A stretch of 64,000 nt of DNA from Aurantimonas endophytica (GCF_014196845.1 NZ_JACIEM010000006.1:62001-126000); one strand, 5' to 3'; positions 16,817 through 26,516 are shown, counted from the first letter of the stretch. Made by a program: numbers and translations. The notes: generated from the sequence alone by a model not told the origin.

Positions 16817-17779
16817 TCAGAGTTTGCGCAGCGCCACCTGTTCGATGAGATGGTTCGGGCCCTTGCGCAGGATCAGGTCGGCGCGGGGCCGGGTCGGCAG
16901 GATGTTCTCGTAGAGATTCTTGCCGTTGATGTCGCGCCACAGCGCCTCGGCGATGGCCTGCGCCTCGTCCTCGGGGATCTGCGAGTAGCGGTGGAAGAAG
17001 GAATCCGCCTCGCGGAAGGCGGTCTCGCGCAGCCGCATGAAGCGCTCGACATACCAGCGGCGGATCTCCGCCTCGTCGGCGTCGATATAGATCGAATGGT
17101 CGAAGAAGTCGGAGACGAACGGCACTGCCTTTCCGTCCTTCGGCATCTCGCGCACCTGCAGGACGTTCAGCCCCTCGAAGATCAATATGTCCGGCCGGTC
17201 GATGGTGATCCGCTGGCCGGGCACGACGTCGTAGACGAAATGCGAATAGACCGGCGCCTCGACGCGGGGCCGGCCGGCCTTGATGTCGGAGAGGAAGCGC
17301 AGGATCGACCCGACGTCGTAGCTTTCCGGAAAGCCCTTGCGCTGCATCAGCCCTTCGGCCTCCAGCACGGCGTTCGGATAGAGGAAGCCGTCGGTGGTGA
17401 CGAGATCGACCTTGGGAGAGGACGGCCAGCGGGCCAAAAGCTCCTTCAGGATGCGCGCCGTGGTCGACTTGCCGACCGCCACCGAGCCGGCGATGCCGAT
17501 GATGAACGGGGTCTTCTTCACCGGCAGGCCGCCCGACAGGAAGCTCTGGCGCTGGCGGAACAGCAGCTGCGAGGATTCGACATGCGCGTAGAGCAGTCGC
17601 GACACCGCCAGATAGATCCGCGCCACCTCGTCGAGATCGACCGGATCGCCGATCGAACGCAGCCGGCGGACTTCGTCCTCGGTCAGCGTCAGTGGCGTGT
17701 CGGCCCGAAACTTCGCCCATTCCGCCGCGGTGAAGACGCGGTAGGGCGAGAATTTCGAGGGTGTCAGCTGGTCCATCAT
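16817..17779 (-). CDS. coaA: type I pantothenate kinase CoaA
   Basis: First and controlling step of coenzyme A synthesis: ATP-dependent phosphorylation of pantothenate. The P-loop [15 protein letters not shown] is near residues 96-110. Family blocks include [19 protein letters not shown] and [12 protein letters not shown]. At 320 residues it is full length. Its ATG overlaps the hisE stop (ATGA, with a second in-frame ATG directly after), so it is translated with hisE as the last gene of the hisF-hisE-coaA unit. This order is common in Rhizobiales. It converges on alkB. Confidence 0.95.
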   Translation of the reverse strand: MMDQLTPSKFSPYRVFTAAEWAKFRADTPLTLTEDEVRRLRSIGDPVDLDEVARIYLAVSRLLYAHVESSQLLFRQRQSFLSGGLPVKKTPFIIGIAGSVAVGKSTTARILKELLARWPSSPKVDLVTTDGFLYPNAVLEAEGLMQRKGFPESYDVGSILRFLSDIKAGRPRVEAPVYSHFVYDVVPGQRITIDRPDILIFEGLNVLQVREMPKDGKAVPFVSDFFDHSIYIDADEAEIRRWYVERFMRLRETAFREADSFFHRYSQIPEDEAQAIAEALWRDINGKNLYENILPTRPRADLILRKGPNHLIEQVALRKL

Positions 17780-18123
17780 TCGTCGTGCGTACCGGCCCCG
17801 GATGCATCGGGCCTGGCGGCCTTCTCGGCGATGCCGCTCTGGCTGGTGCGGCGACCGAGCTCGGCCATGACGTCGGCCAGCGGCACCTTTCGGACCTGCA
17901 GCAGCACGATCAGGTGATAGAGCAGGTCGGCGCTTTCCGAGACGAGGCTTGCATCGTCCTGCGAGACGGCCGCGATCACCGTCTCCGTTGCCTCTTCGCC
18001 GAGCTTCTTGGCGACGTGTTCGACGCCGCGTGCCGCAAGCGTTGCCGTATAGGACGCTTTCGTGTCGCCGGATGCGGCTCGCGCGGCGACGATGGTCTCG
18101 AGATCGGCGAGGGTGAACTGCAA
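17776..18123 (-). CDS. hisE: phosphoribosyl-ATP pyrophosphatase HisE
   Basis: Second step of histidine synthesis: hydrolyses phosphoribosyl-ATP to phosphoribosyl-AMP. Of 115 residues, the core [13 protein letters not shown] with the metal-binding glutamates and [13 protein letters not shown] is diagnostic. No ATG lies between the hisF stop and the first conserved residues ([10 protein letters not shown]). The most likely start is the TTG at 18123, preceded by AAGG about 9 nt upstream. The C-terminal 25 residues are a polar tail not needed for the fold. It sits between hisF (29-bp gap) and coaA (overlap). Confidence 0.9.
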   Translation of the reverse strand: MQFTLADLETIVAARAASGDTKASYTATLAARGVEHVAKKLGEEATETVIAAVSQDDASLVSESADLLYHLIVLLQVRKVPLADVMAELGRRTSQSGIAEKAARPDASGAGTHDE

Positions 18124-18152
18124 GCTTTTGAGCCTTTCGAAGAGCCGGGCGG

Positions 18153-18959
18153 TCAGGCCCGGTCGGCGATCGCCTGGAAGGCCGGATCGAGCCGCATCGG
18201 GATGCCGGCCTCCGCCATGTGGGCCTTGGCTTCGGCTATCGTGTGGGTGCCGAAATGGAAGATCGAGGCGGCCAGCACCGCCGCTGCGTGGCCGTCGCGC
18301 ACGCCCTCGACCAGATGGTCGAGCGTGCCGACCCCGCCCGAAGCGATGACCGGCACGGCGACGGCATCGGCGACGGCGCGGGTCAGGTCGATGTCGAAGC
18401 CGGACTTGGTGCCGTCGCGGTCCATCGAGGTCAGCAGGATCTCGCCGGCGCCGAGCGAGACGACGCGGCGGGCGAACTCCACTGCGTCGATGCCCGTCGC
18501 GGTGCGGCCGCCATGGGTGAATATCTCCCAGCGCGGCGCGGCCGAGCCGTCGGCCACGCGCCGCGCATCGATGGCGACGACGATGCACTGGTCGCCGAAT
18601 TTATGCGCCGCCTCGGCGACGAGCTCGGGGCGCTGCACCGCGGCGGTGTTGATCGACACCTTGTCGGCGCCGGCCAGCAGCAGGCGGCGCACATCCGCGA
18701 CGGTGCGCACGCCGCCGCCGACGGTGACCGGCATGAAGCACTGCTCGGCGGTCCGGGAGACGACGTCGAGGATCGTCTCGCGATTGTCGGAGGAGGCGGT
18801 GATGTCGAGGAAGCAGAGCTCGTCGGCGCCGGCGGCGTCATAGGCGCGCGCCGCCTCCACCGGATCGCCCGCGTCGACCAGACCCTCGAAATTGACGCCC
18901 TTGACCACCCGTCCGTCCTTGACGTCGAGACACGGAATGATGCGCGCCTTGAGGGTCAT
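18153..18959 (-). CDS. hisF: imidazole glycerol phosphate synthase cyclase subunit HisF
   Basis: TIM-barrel cyclase that uses ammonia from HisH to make imidazole-glycerol phosphate and AICAR. The catalytic aspartates are in [10 protein letters not shown] (D12) and [10 protein letters not shown]. The phosphate loops VTVGGGVR and VIASGGVG are present. At 268 residues it has about 10 extra C-terminal residues compared with usual HisF. The ATG at 18959 directly precedes the barrel. It is cut off from hisA by a hydrolase gene on the opposite strand, so hisF-hisE-coaA needs its own promoter in the 314-bp divergent gap 18960-19273. That gap otherwise holds only a 32-bp palindrome. Confidence 0.95.
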   Translation of the reverse strand: MTLKARIIPCLDVKDGRVVKGVNFEGLVDAGDPVEAARAYDAAGADELCFLDITASSDNRETILDVVSRTAEQCFMPVTVGGGVRTVADVRRLLLAGADKVSINTAAVQRPELVAEAAHKFGDQCIVVAIDARRVADGSAAPRWEIFTHGGRTATGIDAVEFARRVVSLGAGEILLTSMDRDGTKSGFDIDLTRAVADAVAVPVIASGGVGTLDHLVEGVRDGHAAAVLAASIFHFGTHTIAEAKAHMAEAGIPMRLDPAFQAIADRA

Positions 18960-19167
18960 GGAAGGTGCCTGGTCTGCCGCGGCGCGCCGCGAGCCATCGC
19001 GGCGCCGGGAGCGGCGCATTGCTGGCGAAAAAGGATCGGATCGGGAACGGGCATCGTCGAGGGCGCCGGCCGGTTGCTGTGCTGGTGCGCGCCTTATGCG
19101 ACGCCGCGAGGGAACTCGGCAAGAGGCAGCGCGAATCGGCTCCTGGCGGCGAACCATCGCCGAAGCC

Positions 19168-19199
19168 GCAAGTCGGCCGCGAATTCGCGGCCGACTTGC
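19168..19199. repeat. 32-bp perfect palindrome upstream of the hydrolase gene
   Basis: A perfect inverted repeat with no spacer: each 16-base arm reads GCAAGTCGGCCGCGAA and its complement, centred on AATT at 19182-19185. It lies in the divergent gap between hisF and the hydrolase, about 75 bp before the hydrolase start. There is no T-run, so it is not a standard terminator. It could be a cruciform-forming operator or a remnant of a mobile repeat. No second copy was noticed in the window. Confidence 0.75.
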
Positions 19200-19273
19200 C
19201 GACCGATGCCTGTATAGGCTTGGCGGGACCACCGTCCGGTCGGACGAAGCAGCCATCAGCGGGAAGCCTGATC

Positions 19274-20113
19274 GTGACATTGCAAGAGACCCTGGCCACG
19301 CGATCGGTCGTCGCCGGCGACCTCACCGTCGCCTATCTCGAGGCAGGCCCGGTATCGGCCCTGCCGGTGCTGTGCCTGCACGGCGCGGTGCAGACCAAAT
19401 CCGTCTGGCGTCCGCAGATCGCCGGGCTGGCGAGCGACTACCGCCTGCTGGCGCCGGACCTGCGCGGCCATGGCGAGACGCTGGGCGATACGACCGCGAT
19501 GTCCGTCGAGAGCCTCGCGGTCGACGCGTTCGGCTTCCTCGACGCGCTGGGGATCGAGCGCGCCGCCCTCTGCGGCGTCTCGCTGGGCGGCATGGTGGCG
19601 CTGGAAATGGCGGCGCACCGGCCGGCGCGCGTCGCCGCGATGGTGCTCGCCGACACGCCGCTGGCATTGTCGCTCCACGGGCCGTTGCGGGCGGCGCTGG
19701 AATGGCTCGGGCCGCAGCGCATCCTGCCGGCGGCGTTCGCGCTTCTCGGCCAGCACCGCACGGCGCGCTGGGGCATTGCCGGCGCAAAGAGGATCTTCGG
19801 CGAGGAATGGGTCGGCGCGGATGCCGAGCGGCATTTCGTCGAAGGATTTTCAACCATGCCGGCCGACGCCGTGGTGGCCGCCTATGCGGCGATCGTCGCG
19901 GCCGACCCGGCGGCGATCCGCGCCCTCGACATCGCCTGCCTCGTCATCATCGGCCGCCACGAGACGCAGCTGGTCATCGACCACGCCGGCGAGATCGCCC
20001 GCCGCATCGGACGGGCGGAGATCGTCACCGTCGAGGCCGGGCACGTCTCCAATCTCGACGCGCCGGAAGCGTTCAACGCCGCGGTGGCGTCGTTCCTGGC
20101 GGAGTCGTCATAA
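19274..20113 (+). CDS. alpha/beta fold hydrolase
   Basis: A 279-residue hydrolase of the peroxidase/esterase (HydB-like) type. Seen: the oxyanion segment CLHGAVQT, the nucleophile elbow [11 protein letters not shown] (Ser), a cap region, then IGRHETQ with the acid position and [12 protein letters not shown] with the catalytic His. The segments resemble 3-oxoadipate enol-lactonase-like proteins, but substrate cannot be assigned. The start is a GTG at 19274 with GGGAAG about 8 nt upstream; the frame is open further up but without a site. The gene is inserted on the opposite strand between hisA and hisF and breaks the usual his order. Confidence 0.82.
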   Translation: MTLQETLATRSVVAGDLTVAYLEAGPVSALPVLCLHGAVQTKSVWRPQIAGLASDYRLLAPDLRGHGETLGDTTAMSVESLAVDAFGFLDALGIERAALCGVSLGGMVALEMAAHRPARVAAMVLADTPLALSLHGPLRAALEWLGPQRILPAAFALLGQHRTARWGIAGAKRIFGEEWVGADAERHFVEGFSTMPADAVVAAYAAIVAADPAAIRALDIACLVIIGRHETQLVIDHAGEIARRIGRAEIVTVEAGHVSNLDAPEAFNAAVASFLAESS

Positions 20114-20140
20114 GCCTCCGAATGATGGTGCCGGCTGAAG

Positions 20141-20881
20141 TCAGCCCGCCGCGCCGAGCACCCGCAGCGCCTCGGCGGCGTCGATCCGCCCGTCATAGAG
20201 CGCCCGGCCGGAGATCGCGCCTTCCAGGAGCTGCGCGTCCGGCATGGTGAGCCGCACCACGTCGGCGATCGAGGCAAGGCCGCCCGAGGCGATCACCGGG
20301 ACCGACACGGCGCCGGCGAGATCGATGGTCGCCTCCCAGTTGATGCCGGCCAGGATCCCGTCCCGGTCGACGTCGGTGTAGATGATCGCCGCGACGCCGG
20401 CATCCTCGAACTGCCGGGCGAGGTCGACGGCGGTCAGCTGCGACGTCTCCGCCCAGCCCTCGACCGCCACCTTGCCGCCCTTGGCGTCGATGCCGACGGC
20501 GATGCGGCCGGGAAACCGCTTCGCCGCCGCCCTGACGAGGTCCGGATCGCGCACCGCCACGGTGCCGAGGATCACCCGTGACAGGCCCTTTTCGAGCCAG
20601 GCCTCGATGTCGGCCATCGTCCGGATGCCGCCGCCGAGCTGCACGCGCATGTCCTGGCCGACCGCCGCGATGATCGCGTCGACGGCTGCGCCATTGACCG
20701 CCCGGCCCTCGAAGGCGCCGTTGAGATCGACGACGTGGAGATGGGTGAAGCCCGCATCGCGGAACTCACGCGCCTGCGCCGCCGGATCGGCGTTGTAGAT
20801 CGTGGCCTCTTCCATCAGCCCGAGCTTGAGGCGCACGCAGGCGCCGTCCTTGAGGTCGATGGCGGGAAAGAGAATGGGCAT
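20141..20881 (-). CDS. hisA: ProFAR isomerase HisA
   Basis: Isomerises N'-((5'-phosphoribosyl)formimino)-AICAR ribonucleotide in histidine synthesis. The (beta-alpha)8 half-barrel motifs are visible: [14 protein letters not shown] with the catalytic Asp, [27 protein letters not shown] and VIASGGLAS. At 246 residues it is normal. It is convergent with the inserted hydrolase (27-bp gap) and is the last gene of the leftward hisB-DUF2628-hisH-small membrane gene-hisA run. Confidence 0.95.
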   Translation of the reverse strand: MPILFPAIDLKDGACVRLKLGLMEEATIYNADPAAQAREFRDAGFTHLHVVDLNGAFEGRAVNGAAVDAIIAAVGQDMRVQLGGGIRTMADIEAWLEKGLSRVILGTVAVRDPDLVRAAAKRFPGRIAVGIDAKGGKVAVEGWAETSQLTAVDLARQFEDAGVAAIIYTDVDRDGILAGINWEATIDLAGAVSVPVIASGGLASIADVVRLTMPDAQLLEGAISGRALYDGRIDAAEALRVLGAAG

Positions 20882-20970
20882 GGGCTCTCGCAGAAGGGTC
20901 GGGAAGACCGCTTCTTCCACCCTCCGCTGCATCCGGCAACCCCGTATGCTTCCTCCGCGAAGGCCGGGAC

Positions 20971-21186
20971 CTATCGGTCCCGCCAATAGCGGGCGCGCAG
21001 GCGCGGGGCGATCATCCAGGCGATCGGCGCGGCGATGATGAAGCTCGCCACCACGACGACCGGGATGATGTACGGCCAAGCCTCGGAAATCTCCGGGAAG
21101 CTCAGCACCAGGATGATGCCGAAGCCGAAGATGACGGCGTTGATCATGCCGTAGAGCAGCATCGCGATTCGAAAGCGTGTCGACAT
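20971..21186 (-). CDS. small two-helix membrane protein in the his cluster
   Basis: A 71-residue protein with two predicted membrane segments (about residues 6-26 and 34-58) and a basic tail ([11 protein letters not shown]). No known domain was recognised. The ATG at 21186 is taken as the start; an open frame runs to 21264 but adds only polar residues. It lies between hisH and hisA, in the same orientation, where small uncharacterised genes are common in Rhizobiales. A link to histidine synthesis is not supported by the sequence itself. Confidence 0.7.
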   Translation of the reverse strand: MSTRFRIAMLLYGMINAVIFGFGIILVLSFPEISEAWPYIIPVVVVASFIIAAPIAWMIAPRLRARYWRDR

Positions 21187-21286
21187 GCCTTGCCTCGGCG
21201 TCAGGAGTGGGGTCGCCCGCCCCCGATACCGCGGCTCATGCCCCGGCGGATTGACCTGGATCATATCGCCGTGGCGAAACGGTCTC

Positions 21287-21940
21287 TTACGGCTTCCATT
21301 TCAGGAAATTGCCGATGAGCGCGAGACCCAGCGCCTGGCTCTTCTCCGGATGAAACTGCGTGCCCGCCTTGTTGCCGCTGGCGACGATCGCGGTGACCGT
21401 GCCGCCATACTCGGCGCTCGCCAGGACATCGGCCGCGTTTTCCGCGACGAGGTGGTAGGAGTGCACGAAATAGGCGTGCAGCCCGGACTCGCCGGTGGGA
21501 ATGCCGGCGAGCAGCGCATGCTCGCGATGCGCCTTGATGGTGTTCCAGCCGATCTGCGGCACTTTCAGCGCCGGGTCCGACGGCGTGATGTGGACGACGT
21601 CGCCGGGGATCCAGCCGAAGCCTTCCGTCACGCTCTTCTCGTGGCCGCGCGAAGCCATCAGCTGCATGCCGACGCAGATTCCGAGGAAGGGTTTCGCCTG
21701 AACCTCCACCGCCTCGCGCAGCGCCTCGGTGAGGCCGGACACCGCGTCGATGCCGGCGCGGCAATCGGCGAAGGCGCCGACACCCGGCAGGACCACCCGG
21801 TCGGCCCGGCGCACCGTCTCGGGATCGTCGGTGAGGACGATGTCGGCGTCTGCGCCCGCCTCGCGGGCCGCGCGCTCGAAGGCCTTGGCGGCCGAGCGCA
21901 GATTGCCGGAGCCGTAGTCGATGATGGCGACAGTCTGCAT
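21287..21940 (-). CDS. hisH: imidazole glycerol phosphate synthase glutaminase subunit HisH
   Basis: Class I glutamine amidotransferase that supplies ammonia to HisF. The nucleophile Cys89 is in [10 protein letters not shown]. The catalytic His and Glu are in [10 protein letters not shown], and the [10 protein letters not shown]-terminus is typical. It has 217 residues. Its partner hisF lies 2.3 kb away past hisA and the reversed hydrolase gene, so the two subunits of one complex are probably transcribed separately. Its start is 3 bp from the stop of the DUF2628 gene. Confidence 0.95.
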   Translation of the reverse strand: MQTVAIIDYGSGNLRSAAKAFERAAREAGADADIVLTDDPETVRRADRVVLPGVGAFADCRAGIDAVSGLTEALREAVEVQAKPFLGICVGMQLMASRGHEKSVTEGFGWIPGDVVHITPSDPALKVPQIGWNTIKAHREHALLAGIPTGESGLHAYFVHSYHLVAENAADVLASAEYGGTVTAIVASGNKAGTQFHPEKSQALGLALIGNFLKWKP

Positions 21941-21943
21941 CGG

Positions 21944-22426
21944 TCAGCGGGCCTTCATGGCGTCGAAGAAGCCGCCGGTCGCGGCGGGGCGGGGCGCCCG
22001 CGGCACGCTCTTCCACGGTGCCTGGGCGAGCACCGGCGTGGGCTCGGCGGCCTCGCGGCGGGGCGAGCCGTAATAGATCAGCTCGGCCTCGGCAGGGTCG
22101 TCGGCATGGAAGGCCGCCGCCTCGCGCCAGCCCTTGCGACGGTATTTCGCGGCGCGCAGGCTCGGCCCCTCAAGCGCGACGAGGATGCCGACGAGGATCG
22201 GCAGCACCGTCCCGGCAAGGCCGAAGCCCTCGACGCTGCCCAGCCAGGCGAGGCCGAAGCCGGCGACGAGCACGACCACGGCCGAGACCCAGAGCCCGTA
22301 GCGCAGCAGCCAGAGGAACGGCACCAGCAACGCCCAGACCGAGAACCGGTCGCGCACGAACACCGCCGCGTCGGTGGCGCCCGACGAAGCCGGCGGCTCG
22401 AAGACGATGTAGCGGGTCAGCGCCAT
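21944..22426 (-). CDS. DUF2628 family membrane protein
   Basis: A 160-residue protein of a family found between hisB and hisH in Rhizobiales. The N-terminus TRYIVFEPP is typical. Two or three membrane segments lie between residues 28 and 80 ([45 protein letters not shown]). After these come a basic GWREAAAF motif and a proline-rich tail. The ATG at 22426 lies 8 bp after the hisB stop, indicating co-transcription. Function is unknown. Confidence 0.82.
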   Translation of the reverse strand: MALTRYIVFEPPASSGATDAAVFVRDRFSVWALLVPFLWLLRYGLWVSAVVVLVAGFGLAWLGSVEGFGLAGTVLPILVGILVALEGPSLRAAKYRRKGWREAAAFHADDPAEAELIYYGSPRREAAEPTPVLAQAPWKSVPRAPRPAATGGFFDAMKAR

Positions 22427-22433
22427 GGGCCGC

Positions 22434-23042
22434 TCACGCCAGCATGCCCTTGGTAGAAGGCACGAGGTCGCCCTGCCGCGGATCGATCGCGACGGCGTCG
22501 CCGAGCACCCGCGCCACCGCCTTGAAGCAGGTCTCGGCGACATGGTGGGCGTTGGTGCCATAGAGGCTGGTGATGTGCAGCGTCACGCCGGCGTTCTGGG
22601 CCAGCGCCTGGAAGAATTCCTGCACCAGCTCGGTGTCGAAGCTGCCGATCTTCTCGCGCTGGAATCGCGCGTCGAAGACCAGGAACGGCCGGCCCGAGAC
22701 GTCGATCGCCGCGCGGGTCAGGCACTCGTCCATGGCGAGGTCCAGCGAGGCATAGCGGCGGATGCCGCGCCGCTCGCCGAGCGCCTTGCGGATCGCCTGG
22801 CCGAGCGCGATGCCGGTGTCCTCGACCGAGTGGTGGTCGTCGATGTGGCGGTCGCCGTCGGCTTCGATCTCCATGTCGATCAGCGAGTGGCGGGAGAGCT
22901 GTTCGAGCATGTGGTCGAAGAATCCGACGCCGGTGGCGATCGTCGAACGGCCGGTGCCGTCGAGATCGACGCGGACGCGGATCTTGGTCTCGTTGGTCTT
23001 GCGCTCGACGACGGCGTCGCGCCGCCCGGCTGTCTCGGCCAT
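22434..23042 (-). CDS. hisB: imidazoleglycerol-phosphate dehydratase HisB
   Basis: Manganese enzyme removing water from imidazole-glycerol phosphate in histidine synthesis. The metal motifs are seen as [11 protein letters not shown] and GTNAHHVAE, with the FFDHMLEQ segment upstream. At 202 residues it is the single-function form without the phosphatase domain found in enterobacteria. The ATG at 23042 has AAGG upstream. It heads the leftward his operon and is divergent from hslV, with 162 bp between them. Confidence 0.95.
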   Translation of the reverse strand: MAETAGRRDAVVERKTNETKIRVRVDLDGTGRSTIATGVGFFDHMLEQLSRHSLIDMEIEADGDRHIDDHHSVEDTGIALGQAIRKALGERRGIRRYASLDLAMDECLTRAAIDVSGRPFLVFDARFQREKIGSFDTELVQEFFQALAQNAGVTLHITSLYGTNAHHVAETCFKAVARVLGDAVAIDPRQGDLVPSTKGMLA

Positions 23043-23204
23043 CTCGTCACCTTTGAGGGGTTGCGCCCGGCTTCTATCATCCGGCCCGCATCGATGCCAA
23101 CTGGCGAGGGCCAACTTGGAAAAACCCGGCCGAGCGCCCACATGCGGCGCGGATCGGCGGCCGCCGCGGCTTTCGAGGCGGCGCCGGATGAAAGGATCGC
23201 AAGT

Positions 23205-23771
23205 ATGAGCATGGAAAGCCACGACCCGGCGACGATGTACGGCACCACCATCGTCGCCGTCCGCAAGGGCGGCAAGGTGGTGATCGCCGGCGACGGCCAG
23301 GTCTCGCTCGGCAACACGGTGATGAAGGGCAACGCCCGCAAGGTCCGTCGTATCGGCAAGGGCGGCGAGGTCATCGCCGGCTTCGCCGGGGCGACCGCCG
23401 ACGCCTTCACCCTGCTGGAGCGGCTCGAGGCGAAGCTCGAGCAATATCCCGACCAGCTGATGCGCGCCTGCGTCGAGCTCGCCAAGGACTGGCGCACCGA
23501 CCGCTACCTGCGCCGGCTGGAGGCGATGATGATCGTCGCCGACCGCCAGGTGACGCTGACGCTGACCGGCAACGGCGACGTTCTGGAGCCCGAGCATGGC
23601 GTCATCGCCATCGGCTCAGGCGGCAATTTCGCCCTGGCCGCGGCGCGGGCGCTGGCCGACACGGAGTACGACGCCGAGGAGATCGCCCGGCGCGCGATGA
23701 AGATCGCCGGCGAGATCTGCATCTACACCAACGGCAACGTCATCGTCGAAAGCCTGGACGAAGCCGCCTGA
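23205..23771 (+). CDS. hslV: ATP-dependent protease peptidase subunit HslV
   Basis: Threonine peptidase that forms the proteolytic chamber of HslUV. The precursor is expected to be cut before [13 protein letters not shown], exposing Thr14 as nucleophile, after a 13-residue propeptide. [20 protein letters not shown] (20 residues) is the diagnostic block, and [11 protein letters not shown] follows. The total is 188 residues; an ATG 6 bp downstream is an alternative start. It is separated from hslU by about 8 kb and on the other strand, against the usual operon. A strong terminator follows. Confidence 0.95.
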   Translation: MSMESHDPATMYGTTIVAVRKGGKVVIAGDGQVSLGNTVMKGNARKVRRIGKGGEVIAGFAGATADAFTLLERLEAKLEQYPDQLMRACVELAKDWRTDRYLRRLEAMMIVADRQVTLTLTGNGDVLEPEHGVIAIGSGGNFALAAARALADTEYDAEEIARRAMKIAGEICIYTNGNVIVESLDEAA

Positions 23772-23819
23772 CGCGGCCGGGCGCGACGGCCTGTCGGCTT
23801 CTTCCTCCGGCGCACCAAC

Positions 23820-23860
23820 GAAAAAGGCCCGCAGCGAGTGATCGCCGCGGGCCTTTTGTT
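23820..23860. terminator. bidirectional terminator between hslV and rpsA
   Basis: AAAGGCCCGC (23823-23832) pairs with GCGGGCCTTT (23847-23856). It is flanked by an A-run on the left and TTTTGTTT on the right, so it ends hslV and the converging rpsA transcript. Confidence 0.88.
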
Positions 23861-23872
23861 TCACGTGGAACC
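23857..23872. promoter_or_regulatory. parS: parS-like centromere site 2
   Basis: TGTTTCACGTGGAACC matches the ParB consensus TGTTTCACGTGAAACA at 14 of 16 positions. It directly follows the hslV terminator, about 21 kb from the putative origin. Function is inferred. Confidence 0.6.
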
Positions 23873-23891
23873 GGCCGGAGCCGGTTGCCGA

Positions 23892-25592
23892 CTATTCCTC
23901 GTCGCCGCGGCCCTTGAGGGCTGCGCCGAGAATGTCGCCGAGCGAAGCGCCGGAGTCGGACGAACCGTACTGCTGCACCGCTTCCTTCTCCTCGAAGATC
24001 TGCAGCGCTTTGATCGACACGCCGACGCGGCGCGCCTTCTTGTCGAACTGCGTGACGCGGGCGTCGAGCTTCTGGCCGACCTGGAAGCGCTCGGGACGCT
24101 GTTCGTCCCGGTCGCGGGCGAGATCGGAGCGACGGATGAACGAGGTGAGATCGGTGTCGACGATCTTGACCTCAAGCCCGCCTTCCTTGATCTCGGTGAT
24201 CTCGCAGGTGACCACCGCACCGCGGCGGACTTCGCCGGCCTCGGCAGCATCGACGAACGGATCGCCGCCGACCTGCTTCATGCCGAGCGAGATGCGCTCC
24301 TTCTCGACGTCGATGTCGAGAACCTGAGCCTTCACCATGTCGCCCTTGTTGAACTCCTCGATGACCTGCTCGCCCGGACGGTTCCAGTCGAGATCGGAGA
24401 GGTGGACCATGCCGTCGACATCGCCATCCAGACCGATGAACAGGCCGAACTCGGTCTTGTTCTTGACCTCGCCCTCGACGATCGTGCCGATCGGGAACTG
24501 GTCGCGGAACGACTCCCACGGATTGGAGAGCGTCTGCTTCAGGCCGAGCGAGATGCGGCGCTTGTTCGGATCGACCTCCAGCACGACGACCTCGACCTCC
24601 TGGGAGGTGGAGAGGATCTTGCCCGGATGGACGTTCTTCTTGGTCCAGGACATTTCCGAGACGTGGATGAGGCCTTCGATGCCCGGCTCCAGCTCGACGA
24701 ACGCACCGTAGTCGGTGATGTTGGTGACGCGTCCGGTGACCTTGACGCCCATCGGGTACTTGACCCCGATGCCGTCCCAGGGATCCGCCTCGAGCTGCTT
24801 CATGCCCAGCGAGATGCGATGCGTCTCCTGGTTGATGCGGATGATCTGGACCTTCACCGTCTGGCCGATCTGCAGGATCTCGGTCGGATGGTTGACGCGG
24901 CGCCAGGCCATGTCGGTGACGTGCAGCAGGCCGTCGATGCCACCGAGATCGACGAAGGCGCCGTAGTCGGTGATGTTCTTGACGATGCCGTCGACCGTCT
25001 GGCCCTCTTCGAGGTTCTGGACGATCTCCGAACGCTGCTCGGCCCGGCTCTCCTCGAGGACGGTACGACGCGACACGACGATGTTGCCGCGGCGCTTGTC
25101 CATCTTGAGGATCTGGAAGGGCTGCGGCGTGTTCATCAGCGGCGTGACGTCGCGGATCGGCCGGATGTCGACCTGGCTGCGCGGCAGGAAGGCCACGGCG
25201 CCGTCGAGGTCGACCGTGAAGCCGCCCTTGACCTGGTTGAAGATCTGGCCTTCGACCTTCTCGTTGGCGTTGAACTTCTCTTCGAGCTTGACCCAGCTCT
25301 CTTCGCGGCGCGCCTTGTCGCGCGACAGCACGGCCTCGCCGAGGGCATTCTCGATGCGCTCGACATAGACCTCGACGGTGTCGCCGACCTTCAGGTCGCC
25401 ACCGGCGCGGCCGCCGAATTCCTTGAGGGCGACACGGCCCTCGACCTTCAGGCCGGCATCGATGACGGCCATGTCCTTTTCGATCGCGACGACGGTCCCC
25501 TTGACCACCATGCCCTCGGCCACGTCCTGTTCATGGAACGAGGCTTCGAGCAGCGAGGCGAAATCCTCGCGCGACGGGTTTGCGTTCGACAT
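23892..25592 (-). CDS. rpsA: 30S ribosomal protein S1
   Basis: Large mRNA-binding ribosomal protein needed for translation initiation on most messages. The 566-residue protein shows the expected series of S1/OB repeats. Copies of the G-(A/F)-F-V-x-L repeat can be followed through TDYGAFVDLGGIDGLLHVTD, TDYGAFVELEPGIEGLIHVS and TEFGLFIGLDGDVDGMVHLS (each 20 residues or fewer). The acidic C-terminus KGRGDEE follows. The ATG at 25592 is preceded by GGAGACAG. The 273-bp leader back to cmk holds a 7-bp hairpin (25819-25837) that could be part of a regulatory leader. Downstream of cmk in the same orientation, a common bacterial pairing. Confidence 0.96.
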   Translation of the reverse strand: MSNANPSREDFASLLEASFHEQDVAEGMVVKGTVVAIEKDMAVIDAGLKVEGRVALKEFGGRAGGDLKVGDTVEVYVERIENALGEAVLSRDKARREESWVKLEEKFNANEKVEGQIFNQVKGGFTVDLDGAVAFLPRSQVDIRPIRDVTPLMNTPQPFQILKMDKRRGNIVVSRRTVLEESRAEQRSEIVQNLEEGQTVDGIVKNITDYGAFVDLGGIDGLLHVTDMAWRRVNHPTEILQIGQTVKVQIIRINQETHRISLGMKQLEADPWDGIGVKYPMGVKVTGRVTNITDYGAFVELEPGIEGLIHVSEMSWTKKNVHPGKILSTSQEVEVVVLEVDPNKRRISLGLKQTLSNPWESFRDQFPIGTIVEGEVKNKTEFGLFIGLDGDVDGMVHLSDLDWNRPGEQVIEEFNKGDMVKAQVLDIDVEKERISLGMKQVGGDPFVDAAEAGEVRRGAVVTCEITEIKEGGLEVKIVDTDLTSFIRRSDLARDRDEQRPERFQVGQKLDARVTQFDKKARRVGVSIKALQIFEEKEAVQQYGSSDSGASLGDILGAALKGRGDEE

Positions 25593-25818
25593 TCTGTCTC
25601 CTTGGAAACTCTTCGCCGCTTCGATGGGCGAAAAGCGCCGCGCCGTGAGGCTGAGGCCCCGGTCTGGTGTTGCGTTTACCCGTGGCGCGGTCCGGTCCGG
25701 TGCCGCGATGATGCGGGCGGACCCGAAATTCCTCCGCTCTTGGCAGGAGGCGATTTCGTTCGGCGCGAGGAACCGCGGCCGGGCAGTGTTCATCATGCAG
25801 GACGGGCAGATGGCCCGC

Positions 25819-25837
25819 TTTCGGCCGATAGCCGAAA
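25819..25837 (-). promoter_or_regulatory. hairpin in the rpsA leader
   Basis: TTTCGGC-CGATA-GCCGAAA, a 7-bp perfect stem in the 273-bp gap between cmk and rpsA. It lacks a T-run in the leftward direction. It may be an attenuating or protective leader hairpin; S1 synthesis is autoregulated in E. coli, but that mechanism is not visible here. Confidence 0.3.
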
Positions 25838-25865
25838 GGGCGGACCGTCTTGCGAAGGCCGCCCT

Positions 25866-26516
25866 CTAATCGTCGTCCGGGTTGGCGAGAGATCGATCGA
25901 TCACGTCGCAGGCCGCCCGGAACGCCGCTTCTATACCCAATTCGCTGGTGTCCAGCAAGTGCGCGTCGGCCGCCGGCCTGAGCGGCGCGACGCTGCGTCC
26001 GGCGTCGCGGGCGTCGCGTTCCTTCACCTCCGCCAGGATCCGCTCATAGGCGACATCGCGGCCCTTGGCCCGCAATTCGTCGGTGCGCCTTCGGGCCCGC
26101 ACCTCGGCGCTGGCGGTGACGAAGATCTTCACCCGCGCCTGGGGGCAGATCACCGTGCCGATGTCGCGGCCGTCGAGGACGGCGCCCGCCTCGCCCATGG
26201 CAAAGCTGCGCTGGAACGCCGTCAGCGCGTCGCGGACCGGCGGGTGGACGGCGACGCGCGAGGCGAGTTCTCCGGCCTCGTGGCCGCGCAGCGTGCCGTC
26301 GTCGAGATGCGACGTGTCGAGGCGCGCGGCGAAGGCCGCCATCGCGTCGGGGTCGTCGAGATCGCCGCCGGCTTCGGCAGCGAGCTTGCCGACCGCCCGG
26401 TAGAGCAAGCCCGTATCGAGATAGGGCAGGCCGTAATGCGCCGCCACGCGCTTGGCGAGCGTGCCCTTGCCGGCCGCCGCCGGCCCGTCGATGGCGATGG
26501 TGAGGGGACGGCTCAT
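25866..26516 (-). CDS. cmk: (d)CMP kinase
   Basis: Phosphorylates CMP and dCMP to the diphosphates. The P-loop is AIDGPAAAGKGTLAKR, residues 8-23. The substrate segment YLDTGLLYRAVG follows, and VLDGRDIGTVICPQA with the CMP-binding Arg/Asp is diagnostic. RRRTDELRAKGRD forms the lid. At 216 residues it is full length. Its ATG overlaps the end of the preceding membrane-protein gene, so aroA-membrane protein-cmk-rpsA is one directional run, as in many proteobacteria. Confidence 0.95.
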   Translation of the reverse strand: MSRPLTIAIDGPAAAGKGTLAKRVAAHYGLPYLDTGLLYRAVGKLAAEAGGDLDDPDAMAAFAARLDTSHLDDGTLRGHEAGELASRVAVHPPVRDALTAFQRSFAMGEAGAVLDGRDIGTVICPQARVKIFVTASAEVRARRRTDELRAKGRDVAYERILAEVKERDARDAGRSVAPLRPAADAHLLDTSELGIEAAFRAACDVIDRSLANPDDD

